In this document: positions 1 to 12,000 of the stretch, piece by piece
How positions within the stretch are numbered: the first letter of the stretch is position 1
Layout: each line of letters starts with the position of its first letter
Assembly (NCBI GenBank): GCA_017562135.1
Contig: QEYB01001389.1
Location: forward strand, 1-64,000
DNA length: 64,000 nucleotides
Reading direction: 5' to 3'
Source: Dipylidium caninum
Lineage: Eukaryota; Platyhelminthes; Cestoda; Cyclophyllidea; Dipylidiidae
The notes under the pieces: model-generated
Told to the model about the DNA's origin: nothing
Database searches by the model: none
Seen by the model: the letters and a program-made list of their open reading frames with translations, nothing else
Position numbers and translations under genes: made by a program

Positions 1-3000
1 ATTGATGCTGTACTCATCACTCACAACGGACTTGACTGCATCGGACACCGCAGACTGGGAGCTCTGCTGCCTTCGACACCACATGCGCCTCAACCGCGGG
101 CGTCACTTGAGAGGGACTCCAACTGGTGGCTGGCTGATGCCGACGCAGAGGTAGGCGTAGGCGAATAGCGACTGAGGCATAGACGTAATTGACGTAGACT
201 TTGTCGCGGACGAAGGCGCAGACACGGATTGGGTCTGGCACTCAGCGTGCACCGTCATTGGTGTGACCTGAGTCTCGCAAGAGAAAAAGCAACGCACTGT
301 GGCACGGTCCACGCACCCGCTTCCCTGGTGGCACGCGGTTGTGCCGGACTGGCAGCCACGACTTCACGGGTTTTCCGCGAGCACAGTCCTCTCGGAAACG
401 GGCTCCTCACCTCTCGTCGCTGTCGCGCTTTCCATCCTCGCCTTGCTCGTCTCCACGGCCGCATCACAAGTGACACGAGGCCTCGTCCAGCACGCTCCAA
501 CCGAGTCGACCGGGTGCGCAGACATAACGGCAGTAGAAAATGAGGGTGCTAACAACCGGTGGAGACGTGTACATTGGCACACAACTCGCCACTGTCGACA
601 GGGGCGCCGACACCCCGTCGCGGAGACTCGGCAAAACACTGGCGAGACGGCAGTTGACTTCAGTGGTCTCGAGGTTTGACACTGACAGTGGGCGAATAGA
701 TGCGCGACCTGCGTCTCACTGTCGAGCCGACTCACTGCCTCTGTCTGGATGCCCTCGGTGACAGTGGCACCGGCGATAGACGCAATGTTCACCTCTGGTG
801 CGTCGCCGAGGGGGCGCAGAGGGCGCTGCTCCACACTCCGGTCTGTAACCACTTCCACGTCCCTTCGCGCCCGTAGCAAGGCGGCGTAGTCTGCGCCTTC
901 GAAGGCGGCATACACGGGGGCAGTGTGCAAGCGCGGTGCAGTGACAGGTGAGCCGGTCATTGATGCTGTACTCATCATCACAACGGACTTGACTGCATCG
1001 GACACCGAGACTGGGAGCTCTGCTGCCTTCGACACCACATGCGCCTCAACCGGCGTCACTTGAGAGGACTCCACTGGTGCTGCTGATGCCGACGCAGAGG
1101 TAGGCGTAGGCGTAAGCGTAGGCATAGACGTAGACGTAGACTTTGTCGCGGACGAAGGCGCAGACACGGATTGGGTCTGGCACTCAGCGTGCACCGTCAT
1201 TGGTGTGACCTGAGTCTCGCAAGAGAAGCAACGCACTGTGGGCACGGTCCACGCACCCGCTTCCCTGGTCGGCACGCGGTTGTGCCGGACTGGCAGCCAC
1301 GACTTCACGGGTTTCCGCGAGCACAGTCCTCTCGGAAACGGGCTCCTCACCTCTCGTCGCTGTTCGCGCTTTCCATCCTCGCCTTGCTCGTCTCCACGGC
1401 CGCATCACAAGTGACACGAGGCCTCGTCCAGCACGCTCCAACCGAGTCGACCGGGTGCGCAGACATAACGGCAGTAGAAATGAGGGTGCTAACAACCGGT
1501 GGAGACGTGTACATTGGCACACAAACTCGCCACTGTCGACAGGGGCGCCGACACCCGTCGCGGAGACTCGGCAAACACTGGCGAGACGGCAGTTGACTTC
1601 AGTGGTCTCGAGGTTTGACACTGACAGTGGGCGAATAGATGCGCGACCTGCGTCTCACTGTCGAGCCCGACTCACTGCCTCTGTCTGGATGCCCTCGGTG
1701 ACAGTGGCACCGGCGATAGACGCAATGTTCACCTCTGGTGCGTCGCCGAGGGGCGCAGAGGGCGCTGCTCCACACTCCGGTCTGTAACCACTTCCACGTC
1801 CCTTCGCGCCCGTAGCAAGGCGGCGTAGTCTGCGCCTTCGAAGGCGGCATACACGGGGGGCAGTGTGCAAGCGCGGTGCAGTGACAGGTGAGCCGGTCAT
1901 TGATGCTGTACTCATCATCACAACGGACTTGACTGCATCGGACACCGAGACTGGGAGCTCTGCTGCCTTCGACACCACATGCGCCTCAACCGGCGTCACT
2001 TGAGAGGACTCCACTGGTGCTGCTGATGCCGACGCAGAGGTAGGCGTAGGCGTAAGCGTAGGCATAGACGTAGACGTAGACTTTGTCGCGGACGAAGGCG
2101 CAGACACGGATTGGGTCTGGCACTCAGCGTGCACCGTCATTGGTGTGACCTGAGTCTCGCAAGAGAAGCAACGCACTGTGGGCACGGTCCACGCACCCGC
2201 TTCCCTGGTCGCACGCGGTTGTGCCGGACTGGCAGCCACGACTTCACGGGTTTCCGCGAGCACAGTCCTCTCGGAAACGGGCTCCTCACCTCTCGTCGCT
2301 GTCGCGCTTTCCATCCTCGCCTTGCTCGTCTCCACGGCCGCATCACAAGTGACACGAGGCCTCGTCCAGCACGCTCCAACCGAGTCGACCGGGTGCGCAG
2401 ACATAACGGCAGTAGAAATGAGGGTGCTAACAACCGGTGGAGACGTGTACATTGGCACACAACTCGCCACTGTCGACAGGGGCGCCGACACCCGTCGCGG
2501 AGACTCGGCAAACACTGGCGAGACGGCAGTTGACTTCAGTGGTCTCCGAGGTTTGACACTGACAGTGGGCGAATAGATGCGCGACCTGCGTCTCACTGTC
2601 GAGCCGACTCACTGCCTCTGTCTGGATGCCCTCGGTGACAGTGGCACCGGCGATAGACGCAATGTTCACCTCTGGTGCGTCGCCGAGGGGGCGCAGAGGG
2701 CGCTGCTCCACACTCCGGTCTGTAACCACTTCCACGTCCCTTCGCGCCCGTAGCAAGGCGGCGTAGTCTGCGCCTTCGAAGGCGGCATACACGGGGGCAG
2801 TGTGCAAGCGCGGTGCAGTGACAGGTGAGCCGGTCATTGATGCTGTACTCATCATCACAACGGACTTGACTGCATCGGACGCCGAGATCGGGAGCTCTGC
2901 TGACTTCGACACCAGATGCGCCTCGACCGGCGTCACTTGAGAAGACTCCACTGCTGCTGTTGATGGCGACACAAGCGTAGACGTAGACGTAGACGTAGAC

Positions 3001-6000
3001 TTTGTCGTGGACCAAGGCGCAGACACGGATTGGGTCTGGCACTCAGCGTGCACCGTCATTGGTGTGACCTGAGTCTCGCACGAGAAGGAATGCGCCATGG
3101 GCACGGTCCCCAAACCCACTTCCCTGGTGGCGCGCGGTTGTGGCGGACTGGCAGCCACGACTTCACGGGTTTCCGCGAGCACCGTCCTCTCGCAAACGAG
3201 CTCCTCACCTCCCGTCGCTGTCGCGCTTTCCATCCTCGCCTTGCTCGTCTCCACGGCCGCATCACAAGTGACACGAGGCCTCGTCCAGCACGCTCCAACC
3301 GAGTCGACCGGGTGCGCAGACATAACGGCAGTAGAAATGAGGGTGCTAACAACCGGTGGAGACGTGTACATTGGCACACAACTCGCCACTGTCGACAGGG
3401 GCGCCGACACCCGTCGCGGAGACTCGGCAAACACTGGCGAGACGGCAGTTGACTTCAGTGGTCTCGAGGTTTGACACTGACAGTGGGCGAATAGATGCGC
3501 GACCTGCGTCTCACTGTCGAGCCGACTCACTGCCTCTGTCTGGATGCCCTCGGTGACAGTGGCACCGGCGATAGACGCAATGTTCACCTCTGGTGCGTCG
3601 CCGAGGGGGCGCAGAGGGCGCTGCTCCACACTCCGGTCTGTAACCACTTCCACGTCCCTTCGCGCCCGTAGCAAGGCGGCGTAGTCTGCGCCTTCGAAGG
3701 CGGCATACACGGGGGCAGTGTGCAAGCGCGGTGCAGTGACAGGTGAGCCGGTCATTGATGCTGTACTCATCATCACAACGGACTTGACTGCATCGGACAC
3801 CGAGACTGGGAGCTCTGCTGCCTTCGACACCACATGCGCCTCAACCGGCGTCACTTGAGAGGACTCCACTGGTGCTGCTGATGCCGACGCAGAGGTAGGC
3901 GTAGGCGTAAGCGTAGGCATAGACGTAGACGTAGACTTTGTCGCGGACGAAGGCGCAGACACGGATTGGGTCTGGCACTCAGCGTGCACCGTCATTGGTG
4001 TGACCTGAGTCTCGCAAGAGAAGCAACGCACTGTGGGCACGGTCCACGCACCCGCTTCCCTGGTCGCACGCGGTTGTGCCGGACTGGCAGCCACGACTTC
4101 ACGGGTTTCCGCGAGCACAGTCCTCTCGGAAACGGGCTCCTCACCTCTCGTCGCTGTCGCGCTTTCCATCCTCGCCTTGCTCGTCTCCACGGCCGCATCA
4201 CAAGTGACACGAGGCCTCGTCCAGCACGCTCCAACCGAGTCGACCGGGTGCGCAGACATAACGGCAGTAGAAATGAGGGTGCTAACAACCGGTGGAGACG
4301 TGTACATTGGCACACAACTCGCCACTGTCGACAGGGGCGCCGACACCCGTCGCGGAGACTCGGCAAACACTGGCGAGACGGCAGTTGACTTCAGTGGTCT
4401 CGAGGTTTGACACTGACAGTGGGCGAATAGATGCGCGACCTGCGTCTCACTGTCGAGCCCGACTCACTGCCTCTGTCTGGATGCCCTCGGTGACAGTGGC
4501 ACCGGCGATAGACGCAATGTTCACCTCTGGTGCGTCGCCGAGGGGGCGCAGAGGGCGCTGCTCCACACTCCGGTCTGTAACCACTTCCACGTCCCTTCGC
4601 GCCCGTAGCAAGGCGGCGTAGTCTGCGCCTTCGAAGGCGGCATACACGGGGGCAGTGTGCAAGCGCGGTGCAGTGACAGGTGAGCCGGTCATTGATGCTG
4701 TACTCATCATCACAACGGACTTGACTGCATCGGACGCCGAGATCGGGAGCTCTGCTGACTTCGACACCAGATGCGCCTCGACCGGCGTCACTTGAGAAGA
4801 CTCCACTGCTGCTGTTGATGGCGACACAAGCGTAGACGTAGACGTAGACGTAGACTTTGTCGTGGACCAAGGCGCAGACACGGATTGGGTCTGGCACTCA
4901 GCGTGCACCGTCATTGGTGTGACCTGAGTCTCGCACGAGAAGGAATGCGCCATGGGCACGGTCCCCAAACCCACTTCCCTGGTGGCGCGCGGTTGTGGCG
5001 GACTGGCAGCCACGACTTCACGGGTTTCCGCGAGCACCGTCCTCTCGCAAACGAGCTCCTCACCTCCCGTCGCTGTCGCGCTTTCCATCCTCGCCTTGCT
5101 CGTCTCCACGGCCGCATCACAAGTGACACGAGGCCTCGTCCAGCACGCTCCAACCGAGTCGACCGGGTGCGCAGACATAACGGCAGTAGAAATGAGGGTG
5201 CTAACAACCGGTGGAGACGTGTACATTGGCACACAACTCGCCACTGTCGACAGGGGCGCCGACACCCGTCGCGGAGACTCGGCAAACACTGGCGAGACGG
5301 CAGTTGACTTCAGTGGTCTCGAGGTTTGACACTGACAGTGGGCGAATAGATGCGCGACCTGCGTCTCACTGTCGAGCCGACTCACTGCCTCTGTTTGGAT
5401 GGCCTCGGTGACAGCGGCACCGGCACCGGCACTGGCACCGGCCATAGACGCAATGTTCACCTCTGGTGTGTCGCCGAGGGGGTGCAGAAGGTGCTGCTCC
5501 ACTCTGCGGTCTGTAACCACTTCCACGTCCCTTCGCGCCCGTAGCAAGGCGGCGTAGTCTGCGCCTTCGAAGGCGGCATACACGGGGGCAGTGTGCAAGC
5601 GCGGTGCAGTGACAGGTGAGCCGGTCATTGATGCTGTACTCATCATCACAACGGACTTGACTGCATCGGACACCGAGACTGGGAGCTCTGCTGCCTTCGA
5701 CACCACATGCGCCTCAACCGGCGTCACTTGAGAGGACTCCACTGGTGCTGCTGATGCCGACGCAGAGGTAGGCGTAGGCGTAAGCGTAGGCATAGACGTA
5801 GACGTAGACTTTGTCGCGGACGAAGGCGCAGACACGGATTGGGTCTGGCACTCAGCGTGCACCGTCATTGGTGTGACCTGAGTCTCGCAAGAGAAGCAAC
5901 GCACTGTGGGCACGGTCCACGCACCCGCTTCCCTGGTCGCACGCGGTTGTGCCGGACTGGCAGCCACGACTTCACGGGTTTCCGCGAGCACAGTCCTCTC

Positions 6001-9000
6001 GGAAACGGGCTCCTCACCTCTCGTCGCTGTCGCGCTTTCCATCCTCGCCTTGCTCGTCTCCACGGCCGCATCACAAGTGACACGAGGCCTCGTCCAGCAC
6101 GCTCCAACCGAGTCGACCGGGTGCGCAGACATAACGGCAGTAGAAATGAGGGTGCTAACAACCGGTGGAGACGTGTACATTGGCACACAACTCGCCACTG
6201 TCGACAGGGGCGCCGACACCCGTCGCGGAGACTCGGCAAACACTGGCGAGACGGCAGTTGACTTCAGTGGTCTCGAGGTTTGACACTGACAGTGGGCGAA
6301 TAGATGCGCGACCTGCGTCTCACTGTCGAGCCGACTCACTGCCTCTGTTTGGATGGCCTCGGTGACAGCGGCACCGGCACCGGCACCGGCACTGGCACCG
6401 GCCATAGACGCAATGTTCACCTCTGGTGTGTCGCCGAGGGGGTGCAGAAGGTGCTGCTCCACTCTGCGGTCGGTAACCACTTCCACGTCCCTTCGCGCCC
6501 GCAGCAAGGCGGCGTAGTCTGCGCCTTCGAAGGCGGCATACACGGGGGCAGTGTGCAAGCGCGGTGCAGTGACAGGTGAGCCGGTCATTGATGCTGTACT
6601 CATCATCACAACGGACTTGACTGCATCGGACGCCGAGATCGGGAGCTCTGCTGACTTCGACACCAGATGCGCCTCGACCGGCGTCACTTGAGAAGACTCC
6701 ACTGCTGCTGTTGATGGCGACACAAGCGTAGACGTAGACGTAGACGTAGACTTTGTCGTGGACCAAGGCGCAGACACGGATTGGGTCTGGCACTCAGCGT
6801 GCACCGTCATTGGTGTGACCTGAGTCTCGCACGAGAAGGAATGCGCCATGGGCACGGTCCCCAAACCCACTTCCCTGGTGGCGCGCGGTTGTGGCGGACT
6901 GGCAGCCACGACTTCACGGGTTTCCGCGAGCACCGTCCTCTCGCAAACGAGCTCCTCACCTCCCGTCGCTGTCGCGCTTTCCATCCTCGCCTTGCTCGTC
7001 TCCACGGCCGCATCACAAGTGACACGAGGCCTCGTCCAGCACGCTCCAACCGAGTCGACCGGGTGCGCAGACATAACGGCAGTAGAAATGAGGGTGCTAA
7101 CAACCGGTGGAGACGTGTACATTGGCACACAACTCGCCACTGTCGACAGGGGCGCCGACACCCGTCGCGGAGACTCGGCAAACACTGGCGAGACGGCAGT
7201 TGACTTCAGTGGTCTCGAGGTTTGACACTGACAGTGGGCGAATAGATGCGCGACCTGCGTCTCACTGTCGAGCCGACTCACTGCCTCTGTCTGGATGCCC
7301 TCGGTGACAGTGGCACCGGCCATAGACGCAATGTTCACCTCTGGTGTGTCGCCGAGGGGGTGCAGAAGGTGCTGCTCCACTCTGCGGTCTGTAACCACTT
7401 CCACGTCCCTTCGCGCCCGTAGCAAGGCGGCGTAGTCTGCGCCTTCGAAGGCGGCATACACGGGGGCAGTGTGCAAGCGCGGTGCAGTGACAGGTGAGCC
7501 GGTCATTGATGCTGTACTCATCATCACAACGGACTTGACTGCATCGGACGCCGAGATCGGGAGCTCTGCTGACTTCGACACCAGATGCGCCTCGACCGGC
7601 GTCACTTGAGAAGACTCCACTGCTGCTGTTGATGGCGACACAAGCGTAGACGTAGACGTAGACGTAGACTTTGTCGTGGACCAAGGCGCAGACACGGATT
7701 GGGTCTGGCACTCAGCGTGCACCGTCATTGGTGTGACCTGAGTCTCGCACGAGAAGGAATGCGCCATGGGCACGGTCCCCAAACCCACTTCCCTGGTGGC
7801 GCGCGGTTGTGGCGGACTGGCAGCCACGACTTCACGGGTTTCCGCGAGCACCGTCCTCTCGCAAACGAGCTCCTCACCTCCCGTCGCTGTCGCGCTTTCC
7901 ATCCTCGCCTTGCTCGTCTCCACGGCCGCATCACAAGTGACACGAGGCCTCGTCCAGCACGCTCCAACCGAGTCGACCGGGTGCGCAGACATAACGGCAG
8001 TAGAAATGAGGGTGCTAACAACCGGTGGAGACGTGTACATTGGCACACAACTCGCCACTGTCGACAGGGGCGCCGACACCCGTCGCGGAGACTCGGCAAA
8101 CACTGGCGAGACGGCAGTTGACTTCAGTGGTCTCGAGGTTTGACACTGACAGTGGGCGAATAGATGCGCGACCTGCGTCTCACTGTCGAGCCGACTCACT
8201 GCCTCTGTCTGGATGCCCTCGGTGACAGTGGCACCGGCGATAGACGCAATGTTCACCTCTGGTGCGTCGCCGAGGGGGCGCAGAGGGCGCTGCTCCACAC
8301 TCCGGTCTGTAACCACTTCCACGTCCCTTCGCGCCCGTAGCAAGGCGGCGTAGTCTGCGCCTTCGAAGGCGGCATACACGGGGGCAGTGTGCAAGCGCGG
8401 TGCAGTGACAGGTGAGCCGGTCATTGATGCTGTACTCATCATCACAACGGACTTGACTGCATCGGACGCCGAGATCGGGAGCTCTGCTGACTTCGACACC
8501 AGATGCGCCTCGACCGGCGTCACCTGAGAAGACTCCACTGCTGCTGTTGATGGCGACACAAGCGTAGACGTAGACGTAGACGTAGACTTTGTCGTGGACC
8601 AAGGCGCAGACACGGATTGGGTCTGGCACTCAGCGTGCACCGTCATTGGTGTGACCTGAGTCTCGCACGAGAAGGAATGCGCCATGGGCACGGTCCCCAA
8701 ACCCACTTCCCTGGTGGCGCGCGGTTGTGGCGGACTGGCAGCCACGACTTCACGGGTTTCCGCGAGCACCGTCCTCTCGCAAACGAGCTCCTCACCTCTC
8801 GTCGCTGTCGCGCTTTCCATCCTCGCCTTGCTCGTCTCCACGGCCGCATCACAAGTGACACGAGGCCTCGTCCAGCACGCTCCAACCGAGTCGACCGGGT
8901 GCGCAGACATAACGGCAGTAGAAATGAGGGTGCTAACAACCGGTGGAGACGTGTACATTGGCACACAACTCGCCACTGTCGACAGGGGCGCCGACACCCG

Positions 9001-12000
9001 TCGCGGAGACTCGGCAAACACTGGCGAGACGGCAGTTGACTTCAGTGGTCTCGAGGTTTGACACTGACAGTGGGCGAATAGATGCGCGACCTGCGTCTCA
9101 CTGTCGAGCCGACTCACTGCCTCTGTTTGGATGGCCTCGGTGACAGCGGCACCGGCCATAGACGCAATGTTCACCTCTGGTGTGTCGCCGAGGGGGTGCA
9201 GAAGGTGCTGCTCCACTCTGCGGTCGGTAACCACTTCCACGTCCCTTCGCGCCCGTAGCAAGGCGGCGTAGTCTGCGCCTTCGAAGGCGGCATACACGGG
9301 GGCAGTGTGCAAGCGCGGTGCAGTGACAGGTGAGCCGGTCATTGATGCTGTACTCATCATCACAACGGACTTGACTGCATCGGACACCGAGACTGGGAGC
9401 TCTGCTGCCTTCGACACCACATGCGCCTCAACCGGCGTCACTTGAGAGGACTCCACTGGTGCTGCTGATGCCGACGCAGAGGTAGGCGTAGGCGTAAGCG
9501 TAGGCATAGACGTAGACGTAGACTTTGTCGCGGACGAAGGCGCAGACACGGATTGGGTCTGGCACTCAGCGTGCACCGTCATTGGTGTGACCTGAGTCTC
9601 GCAAGAGAAGCAACGCACTGTGGGCACGGTCCACGCACCCGCTTCCCTGGTCGCACGCGGTTGTGCCGGACTGGCAGCCACGACTTCACGGGTTTCCGCG
9701 AGCACAGTCCTCTCGGAAACGGGCTCCTCACCTCTCGTCGCTGTCGCGCTTTCCATCCTCGCCTTGCACGTCTCCACGGCCGCATCACAAGTGACACGAG
9801 GCCTCGTCCAGCACGCTCCAACCGAGTCGACCGGGTGCGCAGACATAACGGCAGTAGAAATGAGGGTGCTAACAACCGGTGGAGACGTGTACATTGGCAC
9901 ACAACTCGCCACTGTCGACAGGGGCGCCGACACCCGTCGCGGAGACTCGGCAAACACTGGCGAGACGGCAGTTGACTTCAGTGGTCTCGAGGTTTGACAC
10001 TGACAGTGGGCGAATAGATGCGCGACCTGCGTCTCACTGTCGAGCCGACTCACTGCCTCTGTTTGGATGGCCTCGGTGACAGCGGCACCGGCCATAGACG
10101 CAATGTTCACCTCTGGTGTGTCGCCGAGGGGGTGCAGAAGGTGCTGCTCCACTCTGCGGTCGGTAACCACTTCCACGTCCCTTCGCGCCCGCAGCAAGGC
10201 GGCGTAGTCTGCGCCTTCGAAGGCGGCATACACGGGGGCAGTGTGCAAACGCGGTGCAGTGACGGGTGAGCCGGTCATTGATGCCGTACTCAACATCACA
10301 ACGGACTTGACTGCATCGGACGCCGAGATCGGGAGCTCTGCTGACTTCGACACCAGATGCGCCTCGACCGGCGTCACTTGAGAAGACTCCACTGCTGCTG
10401 TTGATGGCGACACAAGCGTAGACGTAGACGTAGACGTAGACTTTGTCGTGGACCAAGGCGCAGACACGGATTGGGTCTGGCACTCAGCGTGCACCGTCAT
10501 TGGTGTGACCTGAGTCTCGCACGAGAAGGAATGCGCCATGGGCACGGTCCCCAAACCCACTTCCCTGGTGGCGCGCGGTTGTGGCGGACTGGCAGCCACG
10601 ACTTCACGGGTTTCCGCGAGCACCGTCCTCTCGCAAACGAGCTCCTCACCTCCCGTCGCCGTTGCGCTTTCCACCCTCGCATTGCTCGTCTCCACGGCCG
10701 CATCACAAGTGGCACGAGGCCTCGGCGAGTACGCTCCATCCGAGCCGACCGGGTGCGCAGACATAACGGCAGTAGAAATGAGGGTGCTAACAACCGGTGC
10801 AGTCGTGTACATTGGCACACAACTCGCCACTGTCGACAGGGGCGCCGACACCTGTCGCGGAGACTCGGCAAACACTGGCGAGACGGCAGTTGACTTCAGT
10901 GGTCTCGAGGTTTGACACTGACAGTGGGCGAATAGATGCGCGACCTGCGTCTCACTGTCGAGCCGACTCACTGCCTCTGTTTGGATGGCCTCGGTGACAG
11001 CGGCACCGGCCATAGACGCAATGTTCACCTCTGGTGTGTCGCCGAGGGGGTGCAGAAGGTGCTGCTCCACTCTGCGGTCGGTAACCACTTCCACGTCCCT
11101 TCGCGCCCGCAGCAAGGCGGCGTAGTCTGCGCCTTCGAAGGCGGCATACACGGGGGCAGTGTGCAAACGCGGTGCAGTGACGGGTGAGCCGGTCATTGAT
11201 GCCGTACTCAACATCACAACGGACTTGACTGCATCGGACGCCGAGATCGGGAGCTCTGCTGACTTCGACACCAGATGCGCCTCGACCGGCGTCACTTGAG
11301 AAGACTCCACTGCTGCTGTTGATGGCGACACAAGCGTAGACGTAGACGTAGACGTAGACTTTGTCGTGGACCAAGGCGCAGACACGGATTGGGTCTGGCA
11401 CTCAGCGTGCACCGTCATTGGTGTGACCTGAGTCTCGCACGAGAAGGAATGCGCCATGGGCACGGTCCCCAAACCCACTTCCCTGGTGGCGCGCGGTTGT
11501 GGCGGACTGGCAGCCACGACTTCACGGGTTTCCGCGAGCACCGTCCTCTCGCAAACGAGCTCCTCACCTCCCGTCGCCGTTGCGCTTTCCACCCTCGCAT
11601 TGCTCGTCTCCACGGCCGCATCACAAGTGGCACGAGGCCTCGGCGAGTACGCTCCATCCGAGCCGACCGGGTGCGCAGACATAACGGCAGTAGAAATGAG
11701 GGTGCTAACAACCGGTGCAGTCGTGTACATTGGCACACAACTCGCCACTGTCGACAGGGGCGCCGACACCTGTCGCGGAGACTCGGCAAACACTGGCGAG
11801 ACGGCAGTTGACTTCAGTGGTCTCGAGGTTTGACACTGACAGTGGGCGAATAGATGCGCGACCTGCGTCTCACTGTCGAGCCGACTCACTGCCTTCGTTT
11901 GGTTCCCTTTCGTGACGGGCTTTGCCTGGCGCGGTAATGAAGTTTGACATTGTTTGTTGGCGAACTTGTGAGCCACCTGTGTTGCACAGGCGCGGAACCG

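Larger units (their letters stand above)
1..11892 (-). repeat. tandem array B: 13 units of about 918-954 bp (306-residue coding repeat)
   Basis: A fixed marker, gggtctggcactcagcgtg, recurs with its first g at about 229, 1171, 2111, 3030, 3966, 4885, 5839, 6781, 7699, 8617, 9553, 10471 and 11389. Undamaged spacings are 918, 936, 942 or 954 bp, all multiples of three. Two main unit types are interspersed. One has a REAGAWTVP segment and a longer TPTPTSASAS linker (markers 229, 1171, 2111, 3966, 5839, 9553); the other has REVGLGTVP and a shorter linker. Two copies (5414-5443, 6369-6403) carry extra 6-bp steps giving Ala-Gly expansions. Units are highly similar at the DNA level, implying ongoing homogenisation. 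Spacings of 940, 919 and 919 bp reveal single-base insertions. Confidence 0.95.

Noticed and set aside
229..11811. Recurring plus-strand open frames of about 125-140 codons in array B
   Set aside because: They repeat once per unit, lie opposite the long minus-strand frame, and are explained by its GC-rich codon pattern. They have no splice context and no recognisable family.
1..11892. CRISPR-like or satellite DNA
   Set aside because: Units are about 918 bp, coding and contiguous with no unique spacers, and are joined to splice-defined exons.
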